64,000 nucleotides of DNA, from positions 1 to 64,000 of the forward strand of contig CAIJQQ010000016.1 of NCBI GenBank assembly GCA_903822825.1. Reading direction: 5' to 3'. Of the stretch, positions 63,198 to 64,000 are shown one piece after another. This DNA is from an uncultured Burkholderiales bacterium (GTDB lineage: Bacteria; Pseudomonadota; Gammaproteobacteria; Burkholderiales; Burkholderiaceae_C). Within the stretch, counting starts at the first letter, position 1. The number at the start of each line of letters is the position of its first letter. The notes below the pieces were generated by a model that had not been told where the DNA came from, did not search any database, and worked only from the letters and a program-made list of their open reading frames with translations. The translations under genes were made by a program, and so were the position numbers.

Positions 63198-63857
63198 TCA
63201 CCAGCGTGCGCCAAAGGACTGGCGCAGTTCGTCCAGGTCGCTGGCCTGCAGCGGCGGGGTGTGGGGTAGCAGCAGCATGAGCCGTGCAGTGTCTTCGAGT
63301 TCTTCGAGCGTGGACATGGCGGTGGCGGGCGTGTTGTGCCACACGTTGGGGCCTAAACGCGGCAGCATCACCGCGCGGATGGGCGTGCCTTGTGCCGCGT
63401 AACTGCGGATCAAGGCCGCCACTTCTTTGGCCGCCTCGGGGCTGCCGGGGCGGTGGTACCGCGCAAGCGGCACGTGGCCTACTTTCATCACAAAGTACGG
63501 GGTGATCGGTGGCAGCAATTCCGCGCCGTGGGCGTTCAGGCTGAGCGCCACGCAGTGCGTGCTGTGGGTGTGGATCACGCAACGCGTGTCGGCGTCCTGT
63601 TCGCAAGCAGCAGCGTAAATCTGGCGGTGCAAGGCGATGGTCTTGCTGCCCTTGTCACCACTGACTTGCTGGCCTTGCAGGTCGAGCTTGGCCAGGCGTG
63701 CTGGGTCCAGAAAACCCAAACTCGCATCGGTGGGGGTGATGAGAAAACCATCATCGAGCCGCACGCTGATGTTGCCCGCCGTGGCGTGCACATAGCCTCG
63801 CTCAAACAGGCTGCGGCCCACGCGGCAAATTTCTTCGCGGGCTTGGGATTCATTCAT
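63198..63857 (-). CDS. otnC: 3-oxo-tetronate 4-phosphate decarboxylase (class II aldolase family)
   Basis: A 219-residue zinc aldolase-fold protein. ATG 63857 has AGGAG upstream (6 bases), while the longer frame runs back through a REP element. Motifs: REEICRVGRSLFERGYVHATAGNISVRL, FLITPTDASLGFLDP, zinc His in VIHTHSTHCVALSL, PPITPYFVMKVGHVPL and the C-terminal ELEDTARLMLLL. OtnC yields dihydroxyacetone phosphate from 3-oxo-tetronate 4-phosphate. The matching kinase (otnK) and dehydrogenase (ltnD) genes are not in the window but could lie just upstream, past 64000. Confidence 0.88.
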   Translation of the reverse strand: MNESQAREEICRVGRSLFERGYVHATAGNISVRLDDGFLITPTDASLGFLDPARLAKLDLQGQQVSGDKGSKTIALHRQIYAAACEQDADTRCVIHTHSTHCVALSLNAHGAELLPPITPYFVMKVGHVPLARYHRPGSPEAAKEVAALIRSYAAQGTPIRAVMLPRLGPNVWHNTPATAMSTLEELEDTARLMLLLPHTPPLQASDLDELRQSFGARW

Positions 63858-63883
63858 GCGCTCTCCTGCTGGCATGGTTTCAT

Positions 63884-63958
63884 TGTAGGAGCCCCGCCCT
63901 CGGGGCGAATGCTTGCGGCCTGCAAGCGTTTGATCGCGGCGGGGGCGCCGCTCCTGCA
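63884..63958. repeat. REP/BIME-like dispersed palindrome, copy 3
   Basis: Complete two-armed copy: TGTAGGAGCCCCGCCCTC at the left and GGGGGCGCCGCTCCTGCA at the right, with the AGCCCCGCCCTCGGGGC hairpin intact. It separates otnC from the upstream gene. Confidence 0.8.
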
Positions 63959-63969
63959 GGGGGCATGGG

Positions 63970-64000
63970 TCATGGCAAGGCGGCAAAGGCTTTGGTGAAG
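63970..64000 (-). CDS. C-terminal end of an upstream gene, partial
   Basis: On the minus strand the last 31 bases read FTKAFAALP followed by TGA (63970-63972), a plausible C-terminus of a gene continuing past the window. By context it may be otnK or ltnD; too short to identify. Confidence 0.3.
   Translation of the reverse strand, partial: FTKAFAALP

Overview
The window looks like chromosomal DNA of a betaproteobacterium, most likely Burkholderiales, family Comamonadaceae (a Limnohabitans/Rhodoferax-type organism). This is inferred from the GC-rich coding style, the expanded Bug/TctC solute-receptor and CaiB CoA-transferase families, and the make-up of the hut, lptD-surA-rsmA and tkt-gap loci. 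I saw no prophage, insertion sequence, CRISPR array, rRNA or tRNA. Gene names rest on recognised motifs and family memory; no database search was possible.

Layout. (1) 1-376: end of a SWIB-domain protein with a histone-H1-like tail and an apparent +1 frameshift. (2) 496-6586: a compact eight-gene envelope operon (COG3014-type lipoprotein, YcfL-like protein, LpoB, CsgG-like protein, zinc-ribbon/DUF805, SPFH-SHOCT, small membrane protein, bitopic Sel1-like protein) closed by a strong terminator. (3) 6641-10158: acyl-CoA synthetase, a first GAPDH and a small helical protein. (4) 10289-23228: a carboxylic-acid catabolism region with three CaiB CoA-transferases, three Bug receptors, a D-aminoacylase-type amidohydrolase, a LysR regulator, a hotdog protein, two acyl-CoA dehydrogenases and a crotonase. 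(5) 23274-26789: lptF without a neighbouring lptG, a GT83-type glycosyltransferase, and an exported carboxymuconolactone-decarboxylase-fold protein. (6) 27084-36403: ABC transporter-hutC-hutU-hutD-hutI-hutF-hutG, preceded by two HutC-type operators, with no histidine ammonia-lyase. (7) 36590-46446: tkt-gap, a Rieske oxygenase, murU, pepP, MOSC and malic enzyme. (8) 46596-47463: an RNase Sa-like secreted ribonuclease with a barstar-like inhibitor. (9) 47722-55405: rsmA-surA-lptD facing amgK-rsmE-MFS. (10) 55335-64000: hydrolase/M20 peptidase, mocA with a two-subunit molybdenum hydroxylase, and a TSUP-otnI-otnC cluster for four-carbon acid sugars.

How the parts work together. Region 6 reads as a urocanate-uptake and degradation operon: urocanate is the usual HutC inducer, and the enzymes run from urocanate to formylglutamate and glutamate. 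Regions 2, 5 and 9 concern the envelope (LpoB, LptF, LptD, SurA) and peptidoglycan recycling (AmgK, MurU). Region 4 would capture an unidentified carboxylate, activate it by CoA transfer and desaturate it. A dispersed palindromic (REP/BIME-like) element occurs as three full copies and one half copy, in gaps within or beside operons.
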